Source of the DNA: an uncultured Flavobacteriaceae bacterium
GTDB lineage: Bacteria > Bacteroidota > Bacteroidia > Flavobacteriales > Flavobacteriaceae
DNA length: 64,000 nucleotides
Assembly: GCA_947501625.1 (NCBI GenBank)
Contig: CANMWN010000002.1
Span: 124,001-188,000, forward strand
Reading direction: 5' to 3'
Within the stretch, counting starts at the first letter, position 1. Each line of letters opens with the position of its first letter. Below the pieces are notes generated by a model. That model worked only from the letters and a program-made list of their open reading frames with translations, searched no databases and had not been told where the DNA came from. Below are positions 1 through 8,902 of the stretch, one piece after another. Both the position numbers and the translations under genes were made by a program.

Positions 1-1544
1 TATTCTAATATTGCTGATGGGAATAATTTATTTATATCAATATTTTGCTCAATACTTTGGTTTAAGTACTCAGTAGTAGCTTTAGAAAATTCTCCTCTTA
101 TTCCGGCACCAGCATAAAACTTTCCTTTTTGATATTCATAATCTATATATGCTCCATGAATATTTTCAGTATAGTTGATATTTTTATTAGGCGTACTATT
201 TCTAAAAGGAACTTTACCGAGCACACCATTATACCCTATGGTATAAGTAGAGGTTTTGGAAAAAGGATTGACATACTTTATATTAAATTCAGTATTTATT
301 ATTTTGTTATTCTGAGTAAAAATTTCATCTGTAAAACTTGAGTTTGAATTCATTACATTGTTGGTAATTGATTCAACATCATTAGTATGTTGTATTGAAG
401 CACTAAAACTTTTACCGTTATCATTAAATTGATGTTCAGTTTCAACAACAAATTCTGCAATATCATCTTTAAAATCTCTTAGGTTTTTTCTATTGTTTGT
501 TGAGACTAGATTTCGAGATGCATCTAAAATATCACTATCAGTATTAGTAATACTATTGTAGTTTAAGTTCGAGTAATTGATATAAGTTGTAAGTGTTGTT
601 TTTTTTGACAATTCAAAATCTGCACCAACAGTTGTGTATAATCCATTTTTATTATTATCAAATATCAAATCTTCATTTAAGAATGAAGAACTCATACCAC
701 TCGTAAAATATTGATTATTGAATTTACTTAGTTCAATTTCGTTTTTATGGCTGTATGAAGTATTTGTGAAAAAATTTACACCTTTGGTTTTATAATTTAC
801 AGATAGTAAACCACCATATATTTCACGATGACCAAATGAACCAGTAATTGATGCATTCAGCCCTTCATCTTTTCCTTTTTTTAAGATAATATTTATAATT
901 GAGTTATATGATGCTTTATACTGTGCTCCTGGATTGGTAATAACTTCAATTTTTTCAACCGTACCTGCAGGTAATGATTTTAGTGCATCTTCTTTGGTAA
1001 GTGATGATGTTTTTCCATTAATCATGACAGTAGCTATCTGGCCGCGAATTACTGCATTGCCATCTTGCACTGAAACTGATGGGACATTGTTTAAAACATC
1101 CATAATCATACTTCCCTCAGCAGCAATATCTTTAGTGACATTATAAACAAGTTTTTTTGGTTTTATTTCTACAGTTTTCTTTTCAGCAACTATCTCAATA
1201 TCTTCAAGTAATTCAGTATCTTCACTTAATTCTATTGAGCCGTAATGAACATTGTTTGTAATATCTTGAGATTTAAAAGTGATAGTTTTGTAAGCTAAAT
1301 ATTCTACAGTTACATTATATTTTCCGCTAGGAACAATGATTTCAAATTTCCCTTTTCTATCTGTTACACCTCCAATTATACCAGAATTTCCTTTGGCTTT
1401 AAATGTTACTGTAGCATATTCCAGAGGCTCTTTAGTTATTGCATCAATAACTTTGCCCTTAATAGTATGTGCATTTTCTTCTTGAGAGTAGGTAAATGAT
1501 ATACCGATAAGCAAGAAGAGTAGTATAAAAACTAATTTCTTCAT
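1..1544 (-). CDS. Outer-membrane beta-barrel receptor of the TonB-dependent type, C-terminal part beyond the window
   Basis: About 514 codons of a gene that runs off the left edge; the start is the ATG whose complement is at 1542-1544. The protein opens with a lysine-plus-hydrophobic signal peptide (MKKLVFILLFLLIG). A carboxypeptidase-regulatory-like domain follows at about residues 25-105 (GKVIDAITKEPLEYATV), then a plug-like segment at about 130-210 with NVPSVSVQDGNAVIRG, VMINGK and IEVITNPGAQYKA. The rest is alternating polar/aromatic beta strands. This is the pattern of the Bacteroidota outer membrane beta-barrel family (OMP_b-brl_3) related to TonB receptors; ligand unknown. No SusD partner is visible on the side seen. 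Its promoter (-7 at 1599-1606, repeats at 1627-1677) closely matches that of the LRR gene at 40263. Family assignment is firm, substrate unknown. Confidence 0.88.
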   Translation of the reverse strand, partial: MKKLVFILLFLLIGISFTYSQEENAHTIKGKVIDAITKEPLEYATVTFKAKGNSGIIGGVTDRKGKFEIIVPSGKYNVTVEYLAYKTITFKSQDITNNVHYGSIELSEDTELLEDIEIVAEKKTVEIKPKKLVYNVTKDIAAEGSMIMDVLNNVPSVSVQDGNAVIRGQIATVMINGKTSSLTKEDALKSLPAGTVEKIEVITNPGAQYKASYNSIINIILKKGKDEGLNASITGSFGHREIYGGLLSVNYKTKGVNFFTNTSYSHKNEIELSKFNNQYFTSGMSSSFLNEDLIFDNNKNGLYTTVGADFELSKKTTLTTYINYSNLNYNSITNTDSDILDASRNLVSTNNRKNLRDFKDDIAEFVVETEHQFNDNGKSFSASIQHTNDVESITNNVMNSNSSFTDEIFTQNNKIINTEFNIKYVNPFSKTSTYTIGYNGVLGKVPFRNSTPNKNINYTENIHGAYIDYEYQKGKFYAGAGIRGEFSKATTEYLNQSIEQNIDINKLFPSAILE

Positions 1545-1598
1545 ATGTTTATAGTAGGTGGTAACTTTATTCTTAGCAATTTAAATTTTCCACAGCAA

Positions 1599-1606
1599 CA
1601 AATATA
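1599..1606 (-). promoter_or_regulatory. Bacteroidota -7 promoter element of the beta-barrel receptor gene
   Basis: On the minus strand this reads TATATTTG, a full match to the TAnnTTTG -7 consensus, 54 bases upstream of the ATG at 1544. No TTG -33 element lies 17-23 bases further upstream; that position is occupied by the 21-bp repeats, which fits an activator-dependent promoter. Confidence 0.6.
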
Positions 1607-1626
1607 AATAAATTTATAAAAAAGAC

Positions 1627-1677
1627 GCCGTTTATTATAAAAAACTTACCGTTTATTATAAAAAACTTACCGTTTAT
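1627..1677 (-). promoter_or_regulatory. Three-copy 21-bp direct repeat, probable LytTR-regulator operator
   Basis: Copies of (A/G)CCGTTTAT begin at 1627, 1648 and 1669, an exact 21-base period; the first two 21-mers differ only in their first base. The copies starting at 1648 and 1669 match the published LytTR-type site, 9-bp direct repeats of form [TA][AC][CA]GTTN[AT][TG] separated by about 12 bp. The array lies just upstream of the -7 element of the receptor gene. The same motif, period and distance recur before the LRR gene at 40263. No LytTR regulator is encoded in the window, so the identity of the binding protein is inference. Confidence 0.6.
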
Positions 1678-1706
1678 TTGCTTTAGTAGAGTTAATATGC
1701 TGTAAG

Positions 1707-2324
1707 TCAATAAGTAATGTTGAGTTTTTTTAAATCGTTTTTTAACTGTGCAGGAGATGTAAAATGTATAGCCTGTATTTCATTCCTTTTTGCAGCAATG
1801 GTATTTTCAAAATTATCATCTATAAAAATTGCTTTTTCTGGAATAATCGAGTAGCGTTTTATGATTAATTGGTAAATATCATCAAAAGGTTTTCGTGTAT
1901 TTTCTTGACCTGAAACTATTACTCCTTCAAAATCATTAAAGAAAGGAAATAACTCTTTCCCTTTTTCCCATTTCTCAGCACTCCAATTGGTAAGTGCATA
2001 GACACGATAATTAGGATTTGCTATAAATTTTTGTTGTATTTCTACAGTTTCAGAAATTGGGACTTTAAACATTTCATCCCAACGTTCATAAAATAGTTTA
2101 ATCTCATTTTTATATGCTGGAAACTCAGCAATTTTAAGAGCATTGGCTTCAGCTATAGTTCTACCAGCATCTTGTTCTTCGTTCCATTCTGGAGTGCAAA
2201 CGTTGTTCAGGAACCATTCAACTTGCTCGTTGGTGTCAAAGATTTTTTTATATAAGTTTCTTGGGTTCCAGTCTACTAAAACACCTCCTAAATCAAAAAT
2301 TATAGTATCTATTTTAGAGTTCAT
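1707..2324 (-). CDS. HAD-family phosphatase (YihX-like, HAD-IA)
   Basis: A 205-residue HAD hydrolase. Motif I is [14 protein letters not shown] at residues 9-22, with the nucleophile and general-acid aspartates in DLGGVLVD; the GG form is typical of YihX-like sugar-phosphate phosphatases. Motif II is YALTNWS, the motif III lysine lies in [10 protein letters not shown], and motif IV is [12 protein letters not shown] near residue 165. A helical cap between motifs I and II makes it a C1-cap enzyme. The start overlaps the prfB 3' end by 11 bases, so the two are probably co-transcribed, with this gene second. Substrate cannot be read from sequence; sugar phosphates or FMN are known for relatives. 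Confidence 0.88.
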   Translation of the reverse strand: MNSKIDTIIFDLGGVLVDWNPRNLYKKIFDTNEQVEWFLNNVCTPEWNEEQDAGRTIAEANALKIAEFPAYKNEIKLFYERWDEMFKVPISETVEIQQKFIANPNYRVYALTNWSAEKWEKGKELFPFFNDFEGVIVSGQENTRKPFDDIYQLIIKRYSIIPEKAIFIDDNFENTIAAKRNEIQAIHFTSPAQLKNDLKKLNITY

Positions 2325-3420
2325 TTGTTTCTTCTTTTTGACCGTTGAGCATCAAAAATGCTTTTAAAAATTCATCAATATCACCATTCATAACTGCATC
2401 AACATTTCCAGTTTCATGAGCAGTTCGAACATCTTTAACCAATTTATAAGGGTGCATCACATAATTTCTTATTTGACTTCCCCATTCAATTTTCATTTTA
2501 TTGGCCTCAATTTCACCTCTTGCTTCTTGACGTTTTTGTAACTCTATTTCATATAGTTGAGACTTTAACATTTGCATGGCTCGATCTCTATTCTCATGTT
2601 GCGATCGAGTTTCTGAACATTGAATTTGAATTCCAGAAGGTTTATGAGTCAATTGAACTTTAGTTTCAACTTTATTTACGTTTTGCCCACCTGCTCCACT
2701 AGAACGAGCAGTTGTTATTTCTATGTCAGCAGGATTTATTTTAATTTCAATACTATCATCAACCAAAGGATATACATATACTGACGCGAAACTTGTATGA
2801 CGTTTGGCATTACTATCAAATGGTGAAATTCTAACCAATCTATGAACACCATTTTCTCCTTTTAAATATCCAAAAGCAAATTCGCCGTCAATTTCTAAAG
2901 TAACTGTTTTTATACCAGCAGTATCTCCTTCTTGATAATTTAGTTCTCTTAATTTAAAACCTTGTTTTTCTGCCCACATCATGTACATACGCATCAACAT
3001 TGATGCCCAATCACAACTTTCTGTCCCGCCAGCACCAGCAGTAATTTGAAGTACTGCGCTTAAATTATCACCTTCTTCTGATAACATATTTCTAAACTCT
3101 ATATCTTCCAAGAGTTTAATAGTTTTTACATAGCGCTCCATAACTTCGTCATTGGAAGCTAATTCATCTCGGTAAAATTCAAAAATGACTTCAAGATCGT
3201 CTCTAAAAGTTGATACTGTATTGTAATCTTCTACCCACTTTTTCTTGCCTCTCAATACTTTCATGAAAGCTTCAGCCTCTTTTGGGTTTGACCAAAAATT
3301 AGGATTAGCAGTTTGCTCTTCATCATTAGAAATTTCTATGAGTTTTTTATCAATTGATAGATAAACTTTTAGTTTGTCAATTCGTTCAGAAATATCTTTT
3401 ATGTGGTCATTTGTAATCAT
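2314..3420 (-). CDS. prfB: Peptide chain release factor 2
   Basis: A 368-residue class I release factor that terminates translation at UGA and UAA. The tripeptide anticodon is the RF2 form SPF (residues 199-201, in [11 protein letters not shown]). The catalytic GGQ is at residues 244-246 in [15 protein letters not shown]. Length and the C-terminal helix ([24 protein letters not shown], cited here only as position about 325-348) are standard. Unlike the Escherichia coli gene, the reading frame is continuous from ATG: the region where RF2 genes often carry an in-frame UGA (around KVYLSIDKK) has none, so no programmed frameshift is needed. A possible -7 element (TATTTTTG, minus strand) lies at 3425-3432. 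The gene overlaps the HAD gene downstream. Confidence 0.97.
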   Translation of the reverse strand: MITNDHIKDISERIDKLKVYLSIDKKLIEISNDEEQTANPNFWSNPKEAEAFMKVLRGKKKWVEDYNTVSTFRDDLEVIFEFYRDELASNDEVMERYVKTIKLLEDIEFRNMLSEEGDNLSAVLQITAGAGGTESCDWASMLMRMYMMWAEKQGFKLRELNYQEGDTAGIKTVTLEIDGEFAFGYLKGENGVHRLVRISPFDSNAKRHTSFASVYVYPLVDDSIEIKINPADIEITTARSSGAGGQNVNKVETKVQLTHKPSGIQIQCSETRSQHENRDRAMQMLKSQLYEIELQKRQEARGEIEANKMKIEWGSQIRNYVMHPYKLVKDVRTAHETGNVDAVMNGDIDEFLKAFLMLNGQKEETNEL

Positions 3421-3512
3421 AAAACAAAAATAGAATAAATTATTAGTTAGTTATTTTATTATCTGCCTAAAATGTCAATCGAATTTTATAGTTTTATACA
3501 AACTTTTAGATA

Positions 3513-5903
3513 ATGAAAAAAATTACATTCCTACTGATTTTATTACTTGTAGTTTCTAATTCTTACGCACAATTTTTTAAAGACAAAGATGGGATAACCA
3601 AGTATAATGGTTATTTCTCATTTTACTACGATGATAATCAAGATAAAATTTTTCTTGAAATCGATAAATTGAATCACGAATTCTTATATGTTAGATCGCT
3701 TTCCGAAGGTTTAGGTTCTAATGATATTGGACTTGATAGAGGACAATTAGGTGATGGAGTTGTGGTAAAATTTAAAAAAGCAGGGAATAAGTTATTATTG
3801 GTTCAGCCAAATCAAAAATACAGAGCAATTACCAATAATGCTGAAGAAAAGCAGTCAGTTGAAGAGGCGTTTGCAAAATCTATTTTACACGGATTTATAA
3901 TAAAAGAGCATAAGAATGGAAAATACTTAGTTGATGCGACTAGTTTTTTTATACGTGATGCTCATGGCGTTGCGAACAGATTGTTAAATAACAAGCAAGG
4001 GAAATACAAATTAGACGTATCACGAAGTGCTTTTAATATGGAGCGTACCAAAGCATTTCCAAAGAATGTAGAGTTTGATGTCGCTTTAACTTTTAGTGGA
4101 ATTCCTAAAGGAAAAAACATAAAAAGTGTAGTTCCAGATGCTAATTCAGCAACGGTATATCAACACCATTCATTTGTTGAATTACCTGATGATAATTATA
4201 AAAAAAGAAAATTTGATACGCGTTCTGGTTCGTATGCAATGTCTTATTTAGATTATGCAACACCTGTAAATCAGTCAATAGTTAAAAGATATATTTATAG
4301 ACATAGATTGGAAAAGAAAAATCCAAATGCTGCAGTAAGTGAGGCGAAAGAACCAATTATTTACTATTTAGATAGGGGAGCACCAGAACCTGTTCGTTCG
4401 GCTCTGTTAGACGGCGCAAGATGGTGGAATCAAGCGTTTGAAGCAATAGGTTACAAAGATGCATTTCAAGTAAAAATGTTACCTGAGGGTGCAGATCCAT
4501 TAGACTTGAGATATAATGTCATTCAATGGGTGCATCGTTCAACAAGAGGATGGAGTTATGGCGGAAGTATTTCTGATCCAAGAACTGGAGAAATTATTAA
4601 AGGTCATGTGAGTTTAGGTTCTCTGCGAATCCGTCAAGATTTTATGATTGCTCAAGCATTGCAAGCACCTTATGCGAATAATGATACAGATGATAATTTT
4701 GCACTAAAAATGGCTTTGGCTAGAATTAGACAATTATCTGCTCATGAAGTTGGTCACACACTTGGTTTTGCGCATAATTTTTCAGCAAGTACTACTAATA
4801 GAGCCTCTGTGATGGATTATCCGCATCCTCAAATAACATTAAAAAATGGAAAGATTGATTTTTCTAATGCTTATGCAGTTGGTATTGGTGATTGGGATAA
4901 AGTTACTGTTGCCTATTCGTATCAAGAGTTTACTGATAATGAAGAAAAGCAACTAAATAAAATTTTGGATGATGCTTTTAAAAGCGGATTGAAATATCTT
5001 TCTGATGCCGATGCAAGGCCAAAAGGTAGCGCAAGTGTTACTGCACATTTATGGGACAATGGTGATGATGTGTCTGCGGAATTAGAAAATGTTTTGGCGG
5101 TCCGTAGAACGGCAATTAATAATTTTTCTGCTAATAATATCAAGTCTTTTGAGCCATATTCGGTTTTAGAAGACGTATTTGTACCGTTATATTTCTTTCA
5201 CCGTTATCAAACGGAAGCGGTTTCTAAACTAATTGGTGGATTAGATTATAACTATGCAGTGAAAGGAGGAGTTCAAACAATTGTAAAGAGAATTGATGGA
5301 AAAACAGAGCGTAAAGCATTAAATGCAATCTTAAAAACAATTGATGTAAATACAATTGCTATTCCAAAAAGCAAGTTGAGTTTATTCCCTCCAAGAGCTA
5401 TGGGATATAGTCGTTCTCGAGAATCTTTTAAAAGCAAAAATGGTGTGGCTTTTGACCCTTATGGTGCAGTTGATACGGCTTCAGAAATGACGTTGTCATT
5501 GTTATTGAACCCTCAAAGAGCATCTCGTTTAGTTCAGTATAAAAGTTTAAATAACAGTCAATTAGGATTAGTAGAGTTAATTGACACTTTAATAAATAAT
5601 TCCTTTAAAAAGAATCATAAAGACTCGTATTATCAAGAATTGCAAAATGTAGTTAATGCTCAAGTGCTAAATCAATTATTTTATTTAGCAGCGAATGAAA
5701 ATAATTATATGCAAGTGACTGCAATTGCAAATAGTAAACTAGATGAGATTGCACAATTACTGAAGTATAATGCAAGTGGAATTCAGCAAATATATAATAA
5801 TCAATTATTAAAAAAGATTGAGAGTTTTAAAGAGAACTTATCTAATTATAAAAAAGTAAAAGCACCAAAAATTCCTGATGGTTCACCAATTGGAATGCAC
5901 TAA
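3513..5903 (+). CDS. Secreted zinc metalloprotease (DUF5117/DUF4953-type, metzincin motif)
   Basis: A 796-residue exported protein with a clear signal peptide (MKKITFLLILLLVVSNSYAQ). The zinc site is HEVGHTLGFAH at residues 411-421, a complete HExxHxxGxxH metzincin motif, followed by a Met-turn-like SVMDYPHPQ. The N-terminal 200 residues and the C-terminal helical half match the architecture of Bacteroidota proteins with DUF5118, DUF5117 and DUF4953 domains. It probably acts in the periplasm or at the surface; substrate unknown. It is divergent from prfB and its stop lies 6 bases before the threonine aldolase start, so the two form a likely transcript although no functional link is obvious. 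Confidence 0.88.
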   Translation: MKKITFLLILLLVVSNSYAQFFKDKDGITKYNGYFSFYYDDNQDKIFLEIDKLNHEFLYVRSLSEGLGSNDIGLDRGQLGDGVVVKFKKAGNKLLLVQPNQKYRAITNNAEEKQSVEEAFAKSILHGFIIKEHKNGKYLVDATSFFIRDAHGVANRLLNNKQGKYKLDVSRSAFNMERTKAFPKNVEFDVALTFSGIPKGKNIKSVVPDANSATVYQHHSFVELPDDNYKKRKFDTRSGSYAMSYLDYATPVNQSIVKRYIYRHRLEKKNPNAAVSEAKEPIIYYLDRGAPEPVRSALLDGARWWNQAFEAIGYKDAFQVKMLPEGADPLDLRYNVIQWVHRSTRGWSYGGSISDPRTGEIIKGHVSLGSLRIRQDFMIAQALQAPYANNDTDDNFALKMALARIRQLSAHEVGHTLGFAHNFSASTTNRASVMDYPHPQITLKNGKIDFSNAYAVGIGDWDKVTVAYSYQEFTDNEEKQLNKILDDAFKSGLKYLSDADARPKGSASVTAHLWDNGDDVSAELENVLAVRRTAINNFSANNIKSFEPYSVLEDVFVPLYFFHRYQTEAVSKLIGGLDYNYAVKGGVQTIVKRIDGKTERKALNAILKTIDVNTIAIPKSKLSLFPPRAMGYSRSRESFKSKNGVAFDPYGAVDTASEMTLSLLLNPQRASRLVQYKSLNNSQLGLVELIDTLINNSFKKNHKDSYYQELQNVVNAQVLNQLFYLAANENNYMQVTAIANSKLDEIAQLLKYNASGIQQIYNNQLLKKIESFKENLSNYKKVKAPKIPDGSPIGMH

Positions 5904-5909
5904 AATAGT

Positions 5910-6935
5910 ATGATAGTTAATTTAATAAGTGATACGGTTACAAAACCAACTCCTGAAATGCTGGAGTATATGATGAATGCCGAAGTTGGTGATGATGTTT
6001 TTAAACACGATCCAACTGTAAACAAACTTCAAGAGAAAGTAGCACGAATGTTTGGAAAAGAAGATTCCTTATTTTTTCCTTCTGGGACTATGGCAAACCA
6101 AGCAGCAATAAAATTGCATACAAATCCTGGAGATAAAATGTTTTGCGATAAATGGGCGCATGTATTTAATTATGAGGGAGGAGGAGCAGCCTTTAATTCT
6201 GGTGTTTCAAGCCATTTAATTGACGGTCATCGAGGAATGTTTACTGCAGAGCAATTGGAAAAAGCAATTTCTGGTCGTGCCGATATTCATGTTCCTTACT
6301 CTAGATTGGTATGTATTGAAAATACAACTAATAAAGGAGGTGGCGCTTGTTGGGATATTAATGAACTCAAAAAGATACAAAAATTAACGGTTGATAATAA
6401 TTTGGCTTATCATTTAGATGGTGCAAGATTGTTTAACGCATTGGTTGCCAAAGATGAAACTCCAGTACAATACGGTGAGTTGTTTGATACTATTTCAATA
6501 TGTATGTCTAAAGGATTAGGAGCACCAATTGGCTCGTTATTAGTTGGTTCTAAAGAGCATATTGCGAAAGCACTGCGCATTCGTAAATTGTTTGGCGGCG
6601 CAATGCGACAAGTGGGTTATATGGCTGCGGCTGTTGATTATGCACTCGACAACCATGTTGAAAGATTGGCTGAAGACCATAACAGAGCAAAACATTTGGG
6701 TGAAGCATTGGAAAATTCTCCACTAATTAAAAAAGTGGAGCCAATAGAAACCAATATTGTTATTTTTTATGTCGCTGATGGAGTTGATGAAAATGAGTTT
6801 GTCAACAAACTTGCAGCAAAAGATATTCTACTTATTTCTATGGGTGAGGGTAAGCTGCGAATGGTTACACATCTTGATTTTACGGATGATATGTTAGAAA
6901 AAACAGTTAGTGAGATTGGGAAATTGAAACTGTGA
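5910..6935 (+). CDS. ltaE: Low-specificity L-threonine aldolase
   Basis: A 341-residue PLP enzyme of the aspartate aminotransferase fold (beta-eliminating lyase group) that splits L-threonine or allo-threonine into glycine and acetaldehyde. It begins with the family signature NLISDTVTKPTPEML and has GDDVFKHDPTVNKLQ, SGTMANQAA and LDGARLFNA. The Schiff-base lysine is K201 in CMSKGLGAPIG, followed by the expected FGGAMRQ. Full length. It begins 6 bases after the metalloprotease stop. A low-specificity type is likely because no secondary determinant of stereospecificity can be judged from sequence alone. Confidence 0.93.
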   Translation: MIVNLISDTVTKPTPEMLEYMMNAEVGDDVFKHDPTVNKLQEKVARMFGKEDSLFFPSGTMANQAAIKLHTNPGDKMFCDKWAHVFNYEGGGAAFNSGVSSHLIDGHRGMFTAEQLEKAISGRADIHVPYSRLVCIENTTNKGGGACWDINELKKIQKLTVDNNLAYHLDGARLFNALVAKDETPVQYGELFDTISICMSKGLGAPIGSLLVGSKEHIAKALRIRKLFGGAMRQVGYMAAAVDYALDNHVERLAEDHNRAKHLGEALENSPLIKKVEPIETNIVIFYVADGVDENEFVNKLAAKDILLISMGEGKLRMVTHLDFTDDMLEKTVSEIGKLKL

Positions 6936-6960
6936 TTTTTGAGTTGCGCTTGTCGGTATT

Positions 6961-7068
6961 GTGTATGGTTTGTTGCGGTCTAGTGCGTAATTATTTTTCC
7001 GCCATAACCGAAAGATAGTGAATTGCATTGAATTCCGATTAGGAATTCAGCCGCAATGAGTTATACAC
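6961..7068. repeat. Long imperfect inverted repeat with nested hairpin, cassette-boundary-like
   Basis: The outer arms are 6961-6978 and 7051-7068; the second arm reverse-complemented matches the first at 13 of 18 positions and all five differences are transitions. An inner perfect hairpin sits between them: an 8-base stem TGAATTCC at 7029-7036 and its complement at 7042-7049, loop of 5. The right end runs into the last codons and stop of the orphan gene at 7061, in the context ACAACGTGTATAAC (minus strand). The architecture resembles an attC-like or transposon-end structure, but no integrase or transposase is nearby, so the mobility role is inference. Confidence 0.55.
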
Positions 7069-7624
7069 GTTGTTGTAACACGTTTTTTATTCCGCTAAAT
7101 ATTTTATTCAGTTTTATCTCTCGTTTTTCAATTCCGTCCATTTTGTCAATTTTTTTTCCAAATAGTTTTTTCCAAAAATTCCGTTCAGTAAAATCATAAC
7201 TGTAATTAAATCTTGGGTCAGATTCAAGGACATATAATTTTGATTTTAAAATCTTGCCGTTTTTCACGAATTGGGTTTCTTTTCCTGTCAATCCTTTTTG
7301 CAGAATTGATAAAATTCCATTACGATTCATTTCGTTAAATTCCAATGCTGGGTCTCCGTAAGAATTATTTTCTTTAAAGTCATTAGCGTAAAAATAAATT
7401 CCCTCAACATACTTGTTGTAACCTGGAACTGTTGGATTAGTGAAATTAAAATAAATCAGTCTGTCATTCAGATAGCCAACTTCAAGTTCCGTTTGCGGAT
7501 TTTTTTTAAATGTAAAAAATTCAGTTTCTGTTTGGTTTTTGAGTTTCCGTTTTGGTTTTTCAAATTCTCCACTGTCAATTAAAACTTGGTTAATAAACTC
7601 TTTCCAATCTTTAAATTCCTGCAT
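7061..7624 (-). CDS. Orphan hypothetical protein of atypical codon usage
   Basis: A 187-residue soluble protein with no signal peptide and no motif I recognise. The start chosen is the ATG at 7624 (MQEFKDWKEF); the frame stays open to a TTG at 7678, which I consider less likely. It is rich in aromatic and charged residues (TEFFTFKKNPQTELEVGYLN, EGIYFYANDFKEN) and could be an alpha/beta immunity-like or SMI1-like small protein, but nothing is diagnostic. Codons such as CCG, TCC and CGG and frequent AATTCCG strings set it apart from its neighbours. Its stop codon lies inside the inverted repeat at 6961-7068. It is isolated between ltaE and msrA on the opposite strand, which suggests a recent insertion. 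Confidence 0.65.
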   Translation of the reverse strand: MQEFKDWKEFINQVLIDSGEFEKPKRKLKNQTETEFFTFKKNPQTELEVGYLNDRLIYFNFTNPTVPGYNKYVEGIYFYANDFKENNSYGDPALEFNEMNRNGILSILQKGLTGKETQFVKNGKILKSKLYVLESDPRFNYSYDFTERNFWKKLFGKKIDKMDGIEKREIKLNKIFSGIKNVLQQRV

Positions 7625-7697
7625 TTTCTTGATTTGGTCAAATATGTTACAACTTCTTAATGATATGAATAGTTTCAATGATTTATATCGGACTATA

Positions 7698-7714
7698 CTG
7701 AAACAAGTTCAGCA
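7698..7714 (-). repeat. Partial inverted copy of the dispersed repeat found downstream of msrA
   Basis: These 17 bases are the exact reverse complement of 8520-8536, the core of the element at 8515-8581. The two copies flank msrA in opposite orientation, about 820 bases apart. Confidence 0.6.
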
Positions 7715-7825
7715 CTGGTAAGCGAAGTTAGTATTTTAAAACTAAAAGTCAAGTATATAAATTTTGTTTTAATAAATTTGTAATCAAACAAAAAAAGGAA
7801 CGACCTAAAGTGAAAATATGATATA

Positions 7826-8473
7826 ATGAAACAGTTAGGAATATTTATTTTAGGTTTGGTAACCATGTCTTGTACAACACAAGCACAAAAACAACAAGAA
7901 AAATCAATAAAAAAGGAAATAGTAATGAATAATGATAATTTAGAATTTGCAACATTTGGGAATGGGTGTTTTTGGTGTACAGAAGCCATTTTTGAGCAAC
8001 TAGAAGGAGTGCATAAAGTAGAATCAGGTTATTCAGGAGGTCATGTTAAAAATCCTGGTTATAAAGCAGTTACTACTGGAAGGACAGGACATGCAGAAGT
8101 TATTCATATCGCATTTGACCCTAAAGTTATATCATTTAATGAATTGTTAGACGTATTTTTCAACACACACAACCCAACTACTTTAAACCGTCAAGGTGCT
8201 GATGTTGGTACTCAATATCGTTCTGCAGTTTTTTATCATAATGATGCCCAAAGAGATGCGACAAACAATATGATAAATGCCTTAGATGAAAGCGGTGCAT
8301 TTGAAGATAAAATAGTTACTGAAGTTACTGAGTTTGACAAATTCTACGTAGCAGAAAACTATCATCAAAACTATTATGAAAATAATTCGACGCAAGGTTA
8401 CTGTCAAGTTGTAATAAATCCTAAATTGGAGAAGTTTCAAAAAATGTACAAGGAGAAATTAAAGAAACAATAA
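7826..8473 (+). CDS. msrA: Peptide-methionine (S)-S-oxide reductase, probable lipoprotein
   Basis: A 215-residue MsrA that reduces methionine-S-sulfoxide in proteins. The catalytic motif GCFWC is at residues 47-51, with the nucleophile Cys48. VESGYSGGH, HAEV, DVGTQYRS and ENYHQNYYENN are the usual substrate-pocket blocks. The N-terminus is hydrophobic with a cysteine at 16 (LVTMSC), so the enzyme is probably exported and lipid-anchored and would repair envelope proteins. A second methionine at residue 34 could give a cytoplasmic form. A -7-like TAAATTTG lies at 7773-7780. The gene is transcribed alone and is flanked by inverted copies of a repeat. Confidence 0.95.
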   Translation: MKQLGIFILGLVTMSCTTQAQKQQEKSIKKEIVMNNDNLEFATFGNGCFWCTEAIFEQLEGVHKVESGYSGGHVKNPGYKAVTTGRTGHAEVIHIAFDPKVISFNELLDVFFNTHNPTTLNRQGADVGTQYRSAVFYHNDAQRDATNNMINALDESGAFEDKIVTEVTEFDKFYVAENYHQNYYENNSTQGYCQVVINPKLEKFQKMYKEKLKKQ

Positions 8474-8514
8474 TGGCACTTTATTTGTTATATACTAATT
8501 AAAATTATCCGTTT

Positions 8515-8581
8515 CGTCATGCTGAACTTGTTTCAGCATCTCATAACAAAATGATGAGACTCTGAATGGTTCGAAATGACG
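8515..8581. repeat. Dispersed REP-like palindromic repeat
   Basis: A 67-base element bounded by CGTCAT (8515-8520) and ATGACG (8576-8581). It contains the small hairpin GCTGAA/TTCAGC (8521-8537) and an inner pair TCTCAT/ATGAGA. Sequences of the type CGTCATxCTGAACTTGTTTCAG are familiar as interspersed repeats in Bacteroidota genomes. It lies between msrA and the small membrane-protein gene; it could act as an attenuating hairpin, though no long T run follows directly. Confidence 0.6.
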
Positions 8582-8623
8582 CAATTTTTTTTTGGATATT
8601 TACTTTTAACTTAAATTATATAA

Positions 8624-8902
8624 ATGAATAAAAAATATAAAAAATTATTTCTTGGTTTATTGTTTGACGCACTTGGCTATGTGTCTTTCGTATTTCCACC
8701 ATTCGATTTTGTTTGGGCGCCATTATCAGCCTATTTAATGACCAAATTGTATAAAGGAAGGAAGGGTAAAATTGCTGCGGCTATAACATTTGTTGAAGAG
8801 GCATTGCCAATGTTAGATGTTGTACCAACATTCACTTTGATGTGGCTATACACCTATGTATTTGAGTCTAAAAAAGTAACTACAATCTTAGATGTAGATT
8901 AG
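8624..8902 (+). CDS. Small membrane protein of unknown function
   Basis: A 92-residue protein with two or three hydrophobic segments (about residues 8-40 and 66-82) and a basic loop KLYKGRKGKIAAA between them. I do not recognise a domain with a known function. The residue pattern LFLGLLFDALGYVSFVFPPF, with a proline pair after the first helix, resembles short conserved flavobacterial inner-membrane proteins. The gene converges on the DUF6787-like gene and their ends overlap by 4 bases. Coding status is supported by its clean ATG start and neighbour-like codon use. Confidence 0.7.
   Translation: MNKKYKKLFLGLLFDALGYVSFVFPPFDFVWAPLSAYLMTKLYKGRKGKIAAAITFVEEALPMLDVVPTFTLMWLYTYVFESKKVTTILDVD

Noticed and set aside
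1627-1677. CRISPR array
   Set aside because: Three tandem 21-base units with no spacers between them; fits a regulatory direct repeat.
6961-7068. Insertion-sequence terminal inverted repeats
   Set aside because: No transposase between or beside the arms and the arms are only 72 bases apart.
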